Assembly: GCA_918026815.1 (NCBI GenBank)
Contig: CAKJVC010000012.1
Location: 1,922,001 to 1,986,000 of the forward strand
DNA: 64,000 nt
Source: Chalara sp. BL73
Lineage: Eukaryota > Ascomycota > Leotiomycetes > Helotiales
Direction: 5' to 3'
Each line of letters opens with the position of its first letter. Position 1 is the first letter of the stretch. The notes under the pieces are model-generated. The model was not told the origin of the DNA, did no database searches, and saw only the letters and a program-made list of their open reading frames with translations. Made by a program: the position numbers and the translations under genes. Shown one piece after another: positions 1 to 11,500 of the stretch.

Positions 1-813
1 GACCTAGGGAACCTCTACTCCGACCAGGGCAAGCTGGTCGAGGCTGAACAGATGTACGAGCGGGCCTTACAAGGATATGAGAAAGTGTTAGGACCAGAGG
101 ACAGCACAATTCCTAAGCTTATTCTAATTGACAACCTGGGGATGCTATATATGGAACAGAGTAAAGTTGCTAAGGCTGAGAAGATGTTTGAACGGGCTCG
201 AGAAGGTAAAGAGAAGACACTTGGTACAGAACACATGTCTACGCTACAAACAGTAAACCACCTAGGTCTTCTCTATACCGATAAAGGCAGACTAGTAGAA
301 GCTGACAAGATGTACCAATTAGCGCTACAAGGAACTGAGAAGGTGCTAGGTTCTGCTCATACATCAACGCTTCAAATAATCAATAACTGGGGAAGCCTAT
401 ATATGATTCAAGGCAACCTTGCTAAAGCAAAGCAGATGTACGAGCGCGCATTGCAAGGCTATGAGAAGGCACTCGGAACGGACAATATCATGACTTATAC
501 CCATGCTTTAGATACAACTAACGGTCTCGGCTCTCTTTTCGAACGCCAAGCCGATTTCGCAAAGGCTAAATTCATGTATTCGAAGGCTCTTGCAGGATAT
601 GAGAAAGTCGGCGGGCCTGAGCATTATAAGGCTCAACGTTTGCGGGAAAAACTCCAAGCCTTGGATCTAAGGATTGAAACAGATGCCTCTGAAGAAGTAG
701 AAGACTCGATGGGGGATTCTCAAGGAGAATCGTCACGCCCAAGTGCTAGAAAAGCTTCATCAGAGTCAAGACGTCTTCACCTCAAGCTATTCAAGAAGCT
801 TCGACTAACATAG
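1..813 (+). CDS. C-terminal part of a TPR-repeat protein (kinesin-light-chain-type repeats)
   Basis: The frame is open from base 1, so the gene begins before the window. About five TPR units of 42-46 residues are visible, each with the pattern LGxLYxxQGxxxxAxxMYxxAL followed by a GYEKxLGxxH turn, then a charged Ser-rich tail (EDSMGDSQGESSRPS) and the stop. This repeat type forms helical superhelices that bind proteins. In fungi such arrays commonly form the C-terminal sensor of NLR-like proteins (NB-ARC or NACHT plus TPR), so a receptor role is likely, but the nucleotide-binding part lies outside the window. The near-identical 126-bp periodicity fits unequal exchange between repeats. Confidence is high for TPR, lower for NLR membership. 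Confidence 0.85.
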   Translation, partial: DLGNLYSDQGKLVEAEQMYERALQGYEKVLGPEDSTIPKLILIDNLGMLYMEQSKVAKAEKMFERAREGKEKTLGTEHMSTLQTVNHLGLLYTDKGRLVEADKMYQLALQGTEKVLGSAHTSTLQIINNWGSLYMIQGNLAKAKQMYERALQGYEKALGTDNIMTYTHALDTTNGLGSLFERQADFAKAKFMYSKALAGYEKVGGPEHYKAQRLREKLQALDLRIETDASEEVEDSMGDSQGESSRPSARKASSESRRLHLKLFKKLRLT

Positions 814-1238
814 CTGCTTTGTTTGTACCCCTTTGGTGATTATTTGGTATCAAATTATCTCGTATTCTCTTTATAGGTGTGGCATGAATTGATGTCTGTA
901 TACAATCATTCTCTAGCTGAGAGTCATATTTATGGTTTCTAACTCTAGGTGATCATCTTTCTGTACTACTAAAGGTAGGCCCCTATCAACCGAAGGCATA
1001 CAACTTTCTAGGATCTACAGGACATCTTTCAAGGGGAGTTCATTATGACCGACTGCAAGGATGTTAACAGCTACATTATAACTACTAATTAATTTAGTCT
1101 ACGAAGCCCTTTGCACAGAATGAATGGACTTCATTTGGTAGTGGGTTGGGACTGCGCACGGACGCCTTCGACATCCTACTTCACCACCCCCTAGGACTTG
1201 AATGTCAACAACATCTTGCCTAAGCAAACCACTTCAAC
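814..1238. other. intergenic, no gene seen
   Basis: AT-rich spacer between the TPR gene and the Tc1/mariner relic. I see no convincing reading frame, tRNA or terminal inverted repeat. The transposon's left end should lie here, but I could not match it to the sequence after 2220. Confidence 0.4.
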
Positions 1239-2220
1239 ATGGCGCCCCAACTCGCAGAGTCACAACATGTAATGATCGGCGATATGATTGCTAGCAAGAC
1301 TCGATTTCAAGCTAACCAGATAGCTAAAAGTGCAAATTGCAGTCGCCGCAGCATTCAACGAATACGGTCAAACCTTCGTAAATTTGGCTCGACGAGAGCC
1401 CCTCCGAATAAGGTTGGACGTCCTGGGAGTATTACCCCCCAAATGTTAGATGCCCTATGCGAACATCTGCGAGACTATCCTGAGCTATATCAGGACGAGA
1501 TGGTAAGCTTCTTGTGGGATAAGTTCAAGGTGCATACAACGACTTTCAGCGTCGCGAGGGCCCTAAAGTCCATTGGCTGGACCAAGAAGACGATTCGCCG
1601 TATAGCACAGGGCCGAAACGCTGATCTGCGAGACTTGTACGTGCACAACACGTCAGATTTCTTTTCCTTCCAGTATGTATTTGTTAGATGAGTCGGGATG
1701 TGATAAACGAGCGGGCTTCAGACGGACGGGGTGGGCTCCTCTTGGAGTGACACCGGTCCAAATTTCCCCTTTTAATCGGGAGAAGCGGCATCACATACTG
1801 CCAGCATATACACAGGATGGAATCTTACTCTCGCGGGTCTTCCAGGGGTCCACCGATGCCGCGGTCTTTGAGGAGTTTATTGAGCAGCTGCTTCCGTTGA
1901 TGGGCAGATGGCCAGAGCCGAAGTCGGTTCTTGTGATGGATAATGCGTCGTTCCACCATTCTGCACGGATCAAGCAGATGTGTCGAGATGCTGGGGTAAA
2001 GCTCGTGTATTTGCCGCCGTACTCACCTGATCTAAATCCTATCGAGGAGTTCTTCGCTGAATTGAAAGCCTTTATTAAGCGCCACTGGCAGGATTTCGTG
2101 GAAAATCCAGAGCAAGGCTTTGATGCTTTCTTAGGATGGTGTATAGACGTGGTGGGAAGAAATGGGCGTAGTGCAAGAGGGCATTTTCGACATGCAGGAC
2201 TAGTCATTGGCGAGTTATAG
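1239..2220 (+). pseudogene. Tc1/mariner-type transposase, broken by one frameshift
   Basis: Two overlapping frames (1239-1691 and 1675-2220) together make one IS630/Tc1-type DDE transposase of about 330 residues. The first holds a helix-turn-helix DNA-binding region (residues 10-60) and a second HTH (about 85-130). The second holds the catalytic core: LDESG (first Asp), VMDNASFHH (second Asp) and YSPDLNPIEEFF (the Glu). The frame changes right at the first catalytic motif near 1680-1692, where one extra base separates YVFV from DESG, so the first Asp is out of frame. A sequencing error is possible, but no intron signal fits. I found no clear terminal inverted repeats. Confidence 0.85.
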
Positions 2221-2309
2221 ACTACTGATATACAGCAACTTAAAAAATAATATTTTAATTTACTAATCTCAATAAACTTGGAGCAAACCAATTTAGTTCA
2301 CAGCGATTT

Positions 2310-3602
2310 TCAATCTGTGTCTCCCTCCTCCAGTTGTTCAGTCCTAGCTCGTTTGGTTGTCTTGATCCAGAAGTCAATATCACCTACGATATGTAAGGCG
2401 GGCCCGCGTTTAACGCCCGCTTTCAGCAGAAATTCAGGGTCGGGATCCTGGCAGATCAATTCCAAGTCCAGGTCCTCTCTTAATATAAGGTCACAGCCCT
2501 TCTGGTATTCGGCCTTTGTGGCTTGCTTTTTGACCCTCGACTGCTGCCAAGCGCAGTAATCCTCAACCTGGTCTTCGAGGCAGCCAGGGATACCAAGACG
2601 AGAGGTCGGGGTAGCAGTAGAACTCATCTCTAGACTTGGAGACTCACTGGCTACAGATACCTGGGGGCAGGTCTGACAGGAGTGTGGCAGCACATGAATT
2701 ACAAATGGAGGATTGTTAGTTGTGGAACCAGCGGTTCTGGCTTTTCTGTGTCTCTCAAGCGACTGCTCCGCCGCCGTGTACAGCTGCTGACGGATATGTG
2801 GTGGCACATCTTCATGTGACTGTAAGACATAGCCTTGCTCCATATAATCGACAAGGCTCTCAAGGTGTGGTCTCAAAAGTTTGTAGTGTTTCTTACCATC
2901 AGGATCGACCCAGCAATGAGGGCCCAATTGACATGGATGGCCGGGACAGCGCATGAGATTATATACGTACGCCCAAATAGCTGGCCGTCCAAAGGCTGCC
3001 TCCTCCGTTTCCAGCTGCACGGCTCGTTCCGAGAGCATCTGTTGCGTTCTCGATTTGCGGCCCCGCTTTTCCGTCCTCGACAATGAGGTCGTCGACGGAC
3101 TAGCGTCTGCAAAGTTAAATGCAAAACTCAGCCTGAGTTTCTTACCTGCACGAACCAGTTCACCCCATGCGACGAGTTGTCTTTCTATCACTGCCCAGTC
3201 AATTGTGGTATCATCAAAGAGCTTTGTCAGGGCGGGGGTAGCGCGTGCTGTAACCGAAACTACGATGGCAGTGCTTTTAGATGTAAGTGATCTCTTCTGC
3301 TTGCTGATAAACTCCTCCAACTTCGACTGAAGAAAGTGCTCCCAGTAATCAGCAGGTGCAAGGACGGTATCCTGCTCGGTGATCATAGGCATGATTGCCC
3401 TGTTGTTCACTTTCACCTTCCACTCGACAGAGTAGTGGATATATCTGAGCGGATCTTCGTCATAGGAACCCTCGCTGTCCCAGTCAGCAAGTGGACAAAA
3501 CCGAAGCTTGTCCGGTCGTGTCGGTTGCTGACTGTCGTATGGATCCCACGGTCCATATGAATCAGATACAAATGTGTCTTGGGAGAGGTGAAGACTATTC
3601 AT
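2310..3602 (-). CDS. conserved fungal protein of unknown function, intact 430 aa
   Basis: Intact single-exon frame starting at ATG 3602. A short cysteine/histidine segment near residues 217-235 (CPGHPC, then GPHCWVD and GKKHYKL) could bind zinc. A basic segment follows residue 175 (RTEKRGRKSRTQ). The C-terminus has a helical segment (GVKRGPALHIVGDIDFW) resembling a SAM-like bundle, then a basic KTTKRAR end that may be a nuclear signal. From memory, this type of protein occurs in many copies in some Leotiomycete and Sordariomycete genomes, often in repeat-rich DNA, which suggests a transposon-carried or host-expanded family; that is unverified. No catalytic motif is visible and I assign no function. 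Confidence 0.7.
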   Translation of the reverse strand: MNSLHLSQDTFVSDSYGPWDPYDSQQPTRPDKLRFCPLADWDSEGSYDEDPLRYIHYSVEWKVKVNNRAIMPMITEQDTVLAPADYWEHFLQSKLEEFISKQKRSLTSKSTAIVVSVTARATPALTKLFDDTTIDWAVIERQLVAWGELVRAGKKLRLSFAFNFADASPSTTSLSRTEKRGRKSRTQQMLSERAVQLETEEAAFGRPAIWAYVYNLMRCPGHPCQLGPHCWVDPDGKKHYKLLRPHLESLVDYMEQGYVLQSHEDVPPHIRQQLYTAAEQSLERHRKARTAGSTTNNPPFVIHVLPHSCQTCPQVSVASESPSLEMSSTATPTSRLGIPGCLEDQVEDYCAWQQSRVKKQATKAEYQKGCDLILREDLDLELICQDPDPEFLLKAGVKRGPALHIVGDIDFWIKTTKRARTEQLEEGDTD

Positions 3603-4196
3603 CGTACTAAATACCTTTGCAAGGTAAGCTTTAAAATTATGGGATAGGATTACCCTGGGAGCTACTAGATGGATTATAGTAAAATACTTGTAAATCTGTA
3701 TTATTGTAAGTGAACCGATGGGATTGTAGCTGGCACTCGACTTCCTGGTAGCGACTACATCTCAAGTGGTTAGTGATACTAGGAGACATACCTTGTAGTG
3801 CAATTGCAGTAGTAACGTTAACAGAGACGTAGACTTATAGGGAGAGTAGATCCAGTCTATACAGTGTAATATACGGGCAATAGGTAAGTGAAGGTTTGAA
3901 CTTAGTTCACATGAGGATGCTGTGCATAGCTAATCTTCAGGTAGAGGTGAGGAGGCGTGGTGGTCGGTCACGTGCCCCTAGTTCTACGACGCCTTGAATT
4001 CTTTACACCACTCCCACCCTCTTGCCTACTTTGCACACTGATATCAACATTTGACTCGTAATGAGCCAAGTCCACAAATCAGTATCACCAAGTTATTTAC
4101 ACAAGATATACCGAAAGAAAGAATATTATTAGGACAAGTATTATGTGCGCTCTGGAGCTAAACTATCTAAACTTAACTTTACTTCGTCTTATTAAA
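3603..4196. other. intergenic, no gene seen
   Basis: Spacer between the start of the 430-aa gene and the 3' end of the pseudogene to the right. It must contain the promoter of the former. I see no supported frame, repeat pair or RNA gene. Confidence 0.4.
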
Positions 4197-6703
4197 TCAA
4201 TTATTAAACTCATCCTGCCTTGGCATACCTGCTGCCGAGGGTGGACGGTCGAATTGATCGAAAGGCATAATGTGCCGCGTAGCCACTACTAAAACCCTCA
4301 AATACTGGCAAAAGGACTTTTCGCCTTTGACCTTGTTCACTCCGTCCTACGCGAGACAGACGTTCGTCAGCTCACCTGCCTTGGCTACTTTAATCTTGCT
4401 CAACTTCCCCATCACCTCCGAATACTCTAACCACAGATGAGACACCGGCCCGCGGATAGCACGGGCTGGTTTCTGAGGAGTGTATCGAAGCCGTCCGGGA
4501 AAGATCCCAAGAAAGTCTCCAGGCACGATCGCGACCAGGGGAGCAATGGCAAGGAGTTCTGTCGAGGCAGTCTTGTTGCCCACAGTTCGTTTGTCAGAGC
4601 AACCTTCGTACGCGACGAAGCTAATATACGTAGACTTATTGCGGTCGATCTGACCTTTAATCCCATACCGAAGCGCGTGAACATTTGATTTCCCAGAGGA
4701 TGGGACCAACGTGTGGTGAGCTAAGAAATCCTCGCGTTCGGTCGAGCCTGCCCATACGCTGGTGTGGTCTCCCCAGGACATATTTAGTGGAGTATGAAGT
4801 CGGTCGGAGACTCACGGCTCTTCGAGATCGCTCTTCCCTGAAAAGTCGTTCGCTTCTTCGGCGATCACTCTCAAACGCACTTGTCGAAGGGGAACGTTAT
4901 AGACCTGACTCCACGACAACAACATCTCAAGCTGTTTGGGGTGCTGGAAGAAATAGCTCTTGAACTCACTGGTCCGGCTCAGGACAAGGGCCGTTGCTCC
5001 GTGCTCCCTGAGGTCAGACAAAAGCCGAAAGTAGGCGATCCATTTGAAGACACTGTTCCGGCTGAGGCCATACCCCAGAGCAGCGATGAGCTTCTTTGCC
5101 GCCAGTTTCTCTTGTGGCGTCATGTCAACTTTGCGACCGGACGCTTTAGGGAGCGGGCCAATCATCTTGGCTCGCTGCTGTATCATGCGCCAGTAGTATG
5201 TCTCGTTCCACAGGCGCCGAAGCTTAGTTTTAATATCGTCAGCGTCCTCCCTCTCAATTTAGTGTATTGCAGCATCGTAATCGCTCTCGTCTTGGAACTC
5301 TCTCACGAATTCTGCGGGCTCTGACACAAGATCTTGCAGCTCCATCTCCGATAATTCTCTCGTATCAAGCGATGCAACGGCACGTTTCAAATGGTTAATT
5401 CGCTCTCGGTCTATTAGGCTTATCTTACTCTGCCCCAACATAGGGCGATCTAGAGCTTCTTGGAGCTGATCTTGCGCGACATCTAATGCGGGCTTGGTCA
5501 TCAGGCGTATGCACTTCGCCCAATTCTCTGTGACACTCGTCATGATTTTCACAAAAACTGTGTGAGGACTCGTCCTATAAATGTCATCTAAGATGCCTGG
5601 TACGGGGTTAATAATGCGGCAGTCGTCGTATTCATTTTCAAATGCTTTCAGAACATGTTCTAACAACGGTGCGGCGTGGTCAAGGATTGATCGTCTTGTG
5701 GGAGGGGAAAGCTTGGCCGCGTTTGGCAGCTCAACGTCCGTCTCATTCGTCGCAGAGGACTTGCTGCTCATCAATTTTGTATCAGAAGTTACAGGCTCAG
5801 ATAATCCCGAGCTGTTCGAAGATTCTACATTTGGCAAGCCGTTGACTGTATCATCAGGATCAGAGGCGTTGGAGACAGCTTGGGGGCTACCACTTGGAGG
5901 TGCTGTCAGAAAATCAGGAGTATCAGGCTCAATCGAGGGGACGAGACAGTCCCAAAAGGCAGTATCAGATACCAGCATTTCGTCAGGAATTGTCGCGCCG
6001 GCAGATTGCGGGAAAAAATCATCCAAGATCGCTAGTCTATCGGTATGGGCCATCGGGAGCAGATCAAGATCCAGTAATCTATCAATGGTTTTGTCGTGAT
6101 GCATCATGCTGGCGACACCTGCTTGGGCCACGCCTTCGCCCGCGCTTTCTAAGTGTATGCCTTTTCTCGATATTTGAGGTTGTGTCGGTTGGGTGGCAGG
6201 AGGATCGATGGTAGGATTAATGACGGCGGGTTGGCTGGCAGGCTCGTTGCTGGCAGGCTTGTTGCCGGCAAAGTCGTTACTAAAATGATCCCCACTGGCT
6301 AGCTCACCCGCAGCTTCATCGTCAGACAGCTCTTCCGTGTGAGGTTGGTCAGTAGCAGATGCGGAACGCTTCAGCTTCTTGCGTCGGCTCGTTGTCTTGC
6401 TTGCGCCCGGGGCAATGTACGATCGCTTCGCCCCAGCGAATCGGCCAGACCTACGGAGACGTTTGAATTCAAAGGTGATCGGACAAAGACCTGCTTCATC
6501 TAATTCTGTGTGATTTTGAACTGCAATACCGTCACTTTAGCGCGTATGTGCTCTTGTCAACGATCTCAGCTCTCAAACTTACTGGTTCGTCCGACAAGCT
6601 CATTCAATTCGTGCAACTCTCCGCTTTCGACAGAAATCATACGACAAATGCGACATATTTCACGGATATGCGGTTCAATTTGTTCAACAGTCTCGTTGGC
6701 CAT
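4197..6703 (-). pseudogene. repeat-family fungal gene, two exons, three in-frame stops
   Basis: Exon 1 runs from ATG 6703 to 6583. A 62-nt intron follows (GTAAGT donor at 6582, CAG acceptor ending at 6521). Exon 2 reads in one frame from 6520 to a stop at 4197, about 814 codons in all, but is cut by TAA (5259-5261), TGA (4812-4814) and TAG (4347-4349). The protein begins with MANETVEQIEPHIR, then has a basic, probably nuclear, segment (KKLKRS) and an acidic SDDEAAGEL region. A more conserved C-terminal part contains GDFLGIFPGRLRY, LWLEYSEVMGKL and TRHIMPFDQF. I recall similar proteins as an abundant fungal family without known function. The TAG fits TGG to TAG and the TAA fits CAA to TAA, the RIP direction. 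The reading frame is otherwise well kept, so inactivation looks recent. Confidence 0.75.
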
Positions 6704-8540
6704 CACGTTGTGTATGTGTTGAAGGGTGTTGAAGAGATCGTGGGCTCACAGCGCTGAGAAGGCGATGGCGATCTTTGGCTCTCGCTTATTCATTCGCCAA
6801 TCATCGCTACTAAACGACGGGAATGTTTAATCGAGTTAAACATTCCAATGTTACACAAGCTGCATAGGGCAATCCAGCCAGAGCATCTTTCGCAGAGAAC
6901 TACGATCTTACCTACAGTAAGTTATTTGACTGTGCGTGGTATGTATATAGCTTTGTCGTATTAACAGCGCAGGAGCCTCGTTGCACGACCACACGTTGTT
7001 TGTGCCATTCTCGAAATGCCTTGATAATAGAGTCGGCTAGCGCTGTGAGGCCGGTGCCACCGGTGTTACCAACGCATCCGAGTTCCGATGTGATTTTCGT
7101 TGAATCCAACTTCTATTTGTTCGGAGAGGTCAGTACTTGATAACATGGCCCTTTGGCCCCGCCTTGTGTTTGTGTTAGCTGGTTGGGGCAGATTCTATGA
7201 GAATAGGCGATACATGCAGCATCCCGTGAATGAGGCTATACTCTCGAATTTCCGGTATAACTTCTGCAGGTTTCCGATATTTGTGCCACAATAACTTGGA
7301 AGTTATCTACGTGTTCCAGTAGAGTGAGGCTATTAGTATCACAAGAGGAATTTTCTGTGTCTGTGAATTATCGCACAGGAGGCCGCGCCCTACGTACTGT
7401 ATATAAAATATAAATGATTTAATAAGTTAGATACTAGAAACAGTGTAGCATTGTTCGTTATACTTAAACACACAGAGATCAAGATCAGAAAAGTCAGATG
7501 TGTGCTATCAACTTCTATGACGATAATTGGGTTAAGAATACGTGTGAACGGGAAGATACCTCTGATTTTTGCCAGTATATTTTGGAACACAAAGGTAGTA
7601 GCCGTGGAATAGAATTTTCTAGGGTTTATACATGTCTTCAATGTGGATATCATTCAACAACGAAGATCAATACAAGTACGGATTTGGATCCCCTAGTCTT
7701 GAATTCTGAGAACTAACCTAACTTAGGTCTCACATCCCTCCGAATCCACACTAGTGCTGCTTCCCTGGCTGTGGTAGGGCCTCCTTCAAATATTCCAAGG
7801 ACCTTCGACGCCACATCAATGATGTTCATAATACTACTAGGACGTACAAGTGTCCAGTAAATGGCTGCAGATCCGGTCACCGCTTCAAGCGTAGAGATAA
7901 TCTCTAGCGCCACCGAAAACAGCGTCCTCACGCATCGGTGTAACTTCTTGGTGATTGAAGGCGGCGACAAGCTGAAAGAAGCTAAGTTGGTTTAGGCCGG
8001 GGGAGATGGGAGCAGAATTGAGGTGTGTGTGCTATGGTGGAGGTGTGGAGCATGATTGATTTGTTGTTGGTGCTCCTCTTTCGCGGGATTAAGCGCTGCT
8101 CGGTGTTGGGTCTAAATGTTCTTTTCGAAATAGACTTTAAGCATTGTATATACATGGTCTTAGTCTTAAGCCACTGATAGCCTAAAGATACAAAGAATGC
8201 ATCCTTGATTCTTCTCCTGGGATATTCGCTTTGCTTCAAGTCGCTGGCCAGCGCGTGCAGCCATTTTCTAGATCTTCAATGAGGGCTGCATTCGAAAAAT
8301 CAATAAATAAATGGCCTTGACAAGTGGGTATGATGTTCTTTAGCTTATCGAGCTCATAACGTGCAAAAAATAGTCTGCAAAGGTCAACATCTTTGCATGA
8401 CTTGCAGCCAAAGCAGCGGCATCCATCGCAATATTTTTTCGAGTAAGGAATCGTATCCGATATTCTATTGAAGCAAGGAGTGAGAGGTGTCTTCATCAAT
8501 CCATAGGAGCGCCTTGTGAAGAGAGATAAGGAGAGTTCTT
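6704..8540. other. intergenic region with two weak minus-strand open frames
   Basis: Mostly noncoding. Two short minus-strand frames may be exon relics: 8236-8496 (about 86 aa, with a cysteine cluster CDGCRCFGCKSC) and 7713-7970 (no ATG; hydrophobic segment ALEIISTLEAVTGSAAIYW). Neither matches a family I know, and no splice pattern joins them convincingly. 7390-7480 is AT-rich. The start of the pseudogene at 6703 implies a promoter just after 6704. Confidence 0.3.
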
Positions 8541-11500
8541 CTACGAAGACGGGGCAACACGCGATTGCAGCAGCTTGATCACCGCCCTATGTCCACCCTT
8601 TAGTGCGCGCGACAATGGCGTTTGTCTACTTTTATCTTCCGAGTCAGCCTGGATATCTCTTCGGGCTAGCAGCAACTTCACTACTGCCTTATGCCCGCCT
8701 TCTGCTGCGTGTGATAAAGGCGTTCGCCCCCCTCGATCTTTCGAGTCAGCTTGGACGTCGCTCCGGGTTAGCAACAGCTGTACTACTGCCTCTTGCCCAT
8801 CTTCTGCAGCGTGCGATAATGGTGTTTGTCTATTCTTATCTTCCGAGTCGGCTTGGACATCACTTCGGCCAAGGAGCAGTTGTACTACTGCCTCGTGCCC
8901 CCCTTCTGCCGCGCGGGATAGTGACGTCTGTCCTTTATAATCTTTAGAATCGGCCTGGACGTCGGTCCGAGCTAATAATAGCTGTACTACTGCCTTATGC
9001 CCACCTTCTGCCGCACGCGACAGTGGCGTTCGCCCTTCACAGTCTTTAGAGTCGGCTTGAATATCTCTTTGAGCTAGTAATAATTTGACTACTGACTCGT
9101 GCCCGCCTTCTGCCGCGCGTGATAACGGCGTTTGCCCCCCTCGATCTTTCGAGTCAGCTTGGACGTCGCTCCGGGCTAGCAACAACTGTGCTACCACCTC
9201 ATGGCCTCCTTCCGCTGCGCGGGATAATGGTGTTCGTCCTTTGCAATCCTTTGAGTCGGCCTGAACATCACTTCGGATAAGGAGAAGCTGTGCTACCGCC
9301 TCGTGCCCGCCTTCTGCCGCGCGGGATAGCGGTGTTCGTCCTTTACAATCTTTCGAGTCGGCCTGGACATCACTTCGAGCTAAGAGTAGCCGTGCTACTG
9401 TGTCGTGTCCGCCTTCTGCAGCGCGAGAGAGTGGCGCTCGTCCCTTCCAATCTTTAGAGTCAGCCTGGACGTCGCTTCGGGCTAGTAACAGCTTGACTAC
9501 GGCCTCATATCCGCCTTCCGCCGCTTGCCATAGCGGTGTTCGTCCCCCTCGGTCCCCCAAGTCGACCTGGACTTCGCTTTGAGCCAGTAGTAGCTTAACT
9601 ACCTCCTCGTGCCCACGCTCGGCCGCGCGAGAGAGCGGTGTCTGCCCCCAATAACTTCCCTTTGAATCAGCCTGGACGTCGCTTCGGGTTAGTAGTAGCC
9701 AAGCTACCGCCTCGTGGCCGTGTTCTGCCGCACGCCACAACGGTGTTCGTCTCTCACAGTCCGTCGAGTCGGCCTGGACGTCTCTCCTGGCAAGCAGTAG
9801 CTGTACTACAGCCTCGTGCCCACCTTCTGCCGCGCATGACAGTGGAGTTTGGCCCCAATAACCACCCTTCGAGTCAGCCTGGACATCGGTTCGGGCTAAT
9901 AGAAACTTTACTACCGCCTCGTGCCCACCTGCTGCCGCGCGCCATAACGGCGTTCGTCCCTCACAGTCTTTCAAGTCGGCCTGGACGTTACTCCGGGTAA
10001 GTAGTAATTGTACTACTGCTTCGTGCCCGCCCGCTGCCGCGCGCCACAGTGGCGTTTGTCCTTCACGATCCTTCGAGTCGGCTTGGACATCGTTCCGAGC
10101 GAGTAGTACTTGTACAACCGCTTCGTGTCCGCCCGCTGCCGCGTGCGATAATGGTGTCTGGCCCCCTCGATCTTCCGAGTCGGCTTGGACATCTCTTCGG
10201 GCTAGTAATAACTTGACTACTGCCTCGTATCCACTTTCTGCAGCTCGCGATAACGGCGTGCGTCCCTCATGATCCTTCGAATCGGCTTGGACATCTTTCT
10301 GGGCTAGTAATAGCTTGACTACTATCTCATGCCCACTTCTTGCGGCATGCCATAGCGGCGTTCGTCCTTCACGATCCTTTGAATCGGCTTGGACATCTCT
10401 ATGAGCTAGTAATAGCTTGACCACCGTTTCGTGCCCACCCTTTGCCGCCCGCGATAATGGCGTTATTTCTTCATGATCTTTCGAATCGGCATAAACGTTG
10501 CTTTGGGCTAATAGACGCTGTACCACTGCTTCGTGTCCACCCTCTGCCGCGTGTGATAATGGTGTGAGTCCCCCTTGGTCTTTTGAGTCGGCTAGGACAT
10601 CGCTTCGGGATAGTAGTAATTGTACTACTGCCTTATGCCCGCCTTTAGCTACGCGTAATAAAGGAGTTTTTCCTTCGCGGTCTTTCGAGTCGGCCTGTAC
10701 GTCAGTTCGGGCTAGTAATAGCTGTGCGATTGCCTCGTGCCCACCCTCTGCTGCGCGGGACAGTGGTGTTTGTCCCCCTTGGTCTTTCGAGTCGGCTAGG
10801 ACATCGCTCCGGGCAAGTAATAATTGCACTACTGCTTGGTGGCCCCCTTCTGCCGCACGCCATAGCGGCGTTTGTCCCTTCCAATCCTTCGAGTCGGCTT
10901 GGACATCGCTCCGGGCAAGTAGTAGTTGTATTACTGCCTTATGCCCACGCTCCGCCGCGCGCCATAATGGCGTTCGTCCTTTACAATCTTTCGAGTCGGC
11001 CTGGACGTCGCTCCGCGCCAGTAGGAGTTGTACCACTGCTTCATGCCCACCTTCTGCCGCGCGCCATAATGGCGTTCGCCCTTTACAATCTTTCGAGTCG
11101 GCCTGGATACCGCTCCAGGCTAGTAATAGCCTAACTACTACCTCATGCCCGCCTTCTGCTGCCTGTGATAGCGGTGTTCGTCCGCTCTCGTCCTTCGAGT
11201 TGACCTGGATATCGCTTTGGGCCAGGAGCACCTTGACTATGGCCTCGAGCCCTTGCCCTGCTGCATACGATAGTGGTATCTCTTCCTTAATGCCATCTCC
11301 TAGTAGGATCATATCCTCAAGCCATATTCCTGCTTCAGCGCTGCACTGTGGGGACTGATAGTCGATCTCCACAGCGATATTAGTTAGCCATATCCCGGAT
11401 TCTAATTGAATTTGTCTCTTAATCGCCACGGATATACGCCGCCCACCATCCACCTGTTTCATGATCCGATCTGCCTCATCTTGCCGCTCTTTAGGAACAA

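Noticed and set aside
8575..11358. Several long plus-strand frames opposite the ankyrin array
   Set aside because: They mirror the 102-bp periodicity of the minus-strand repeats; antisense shadows with no family motif.
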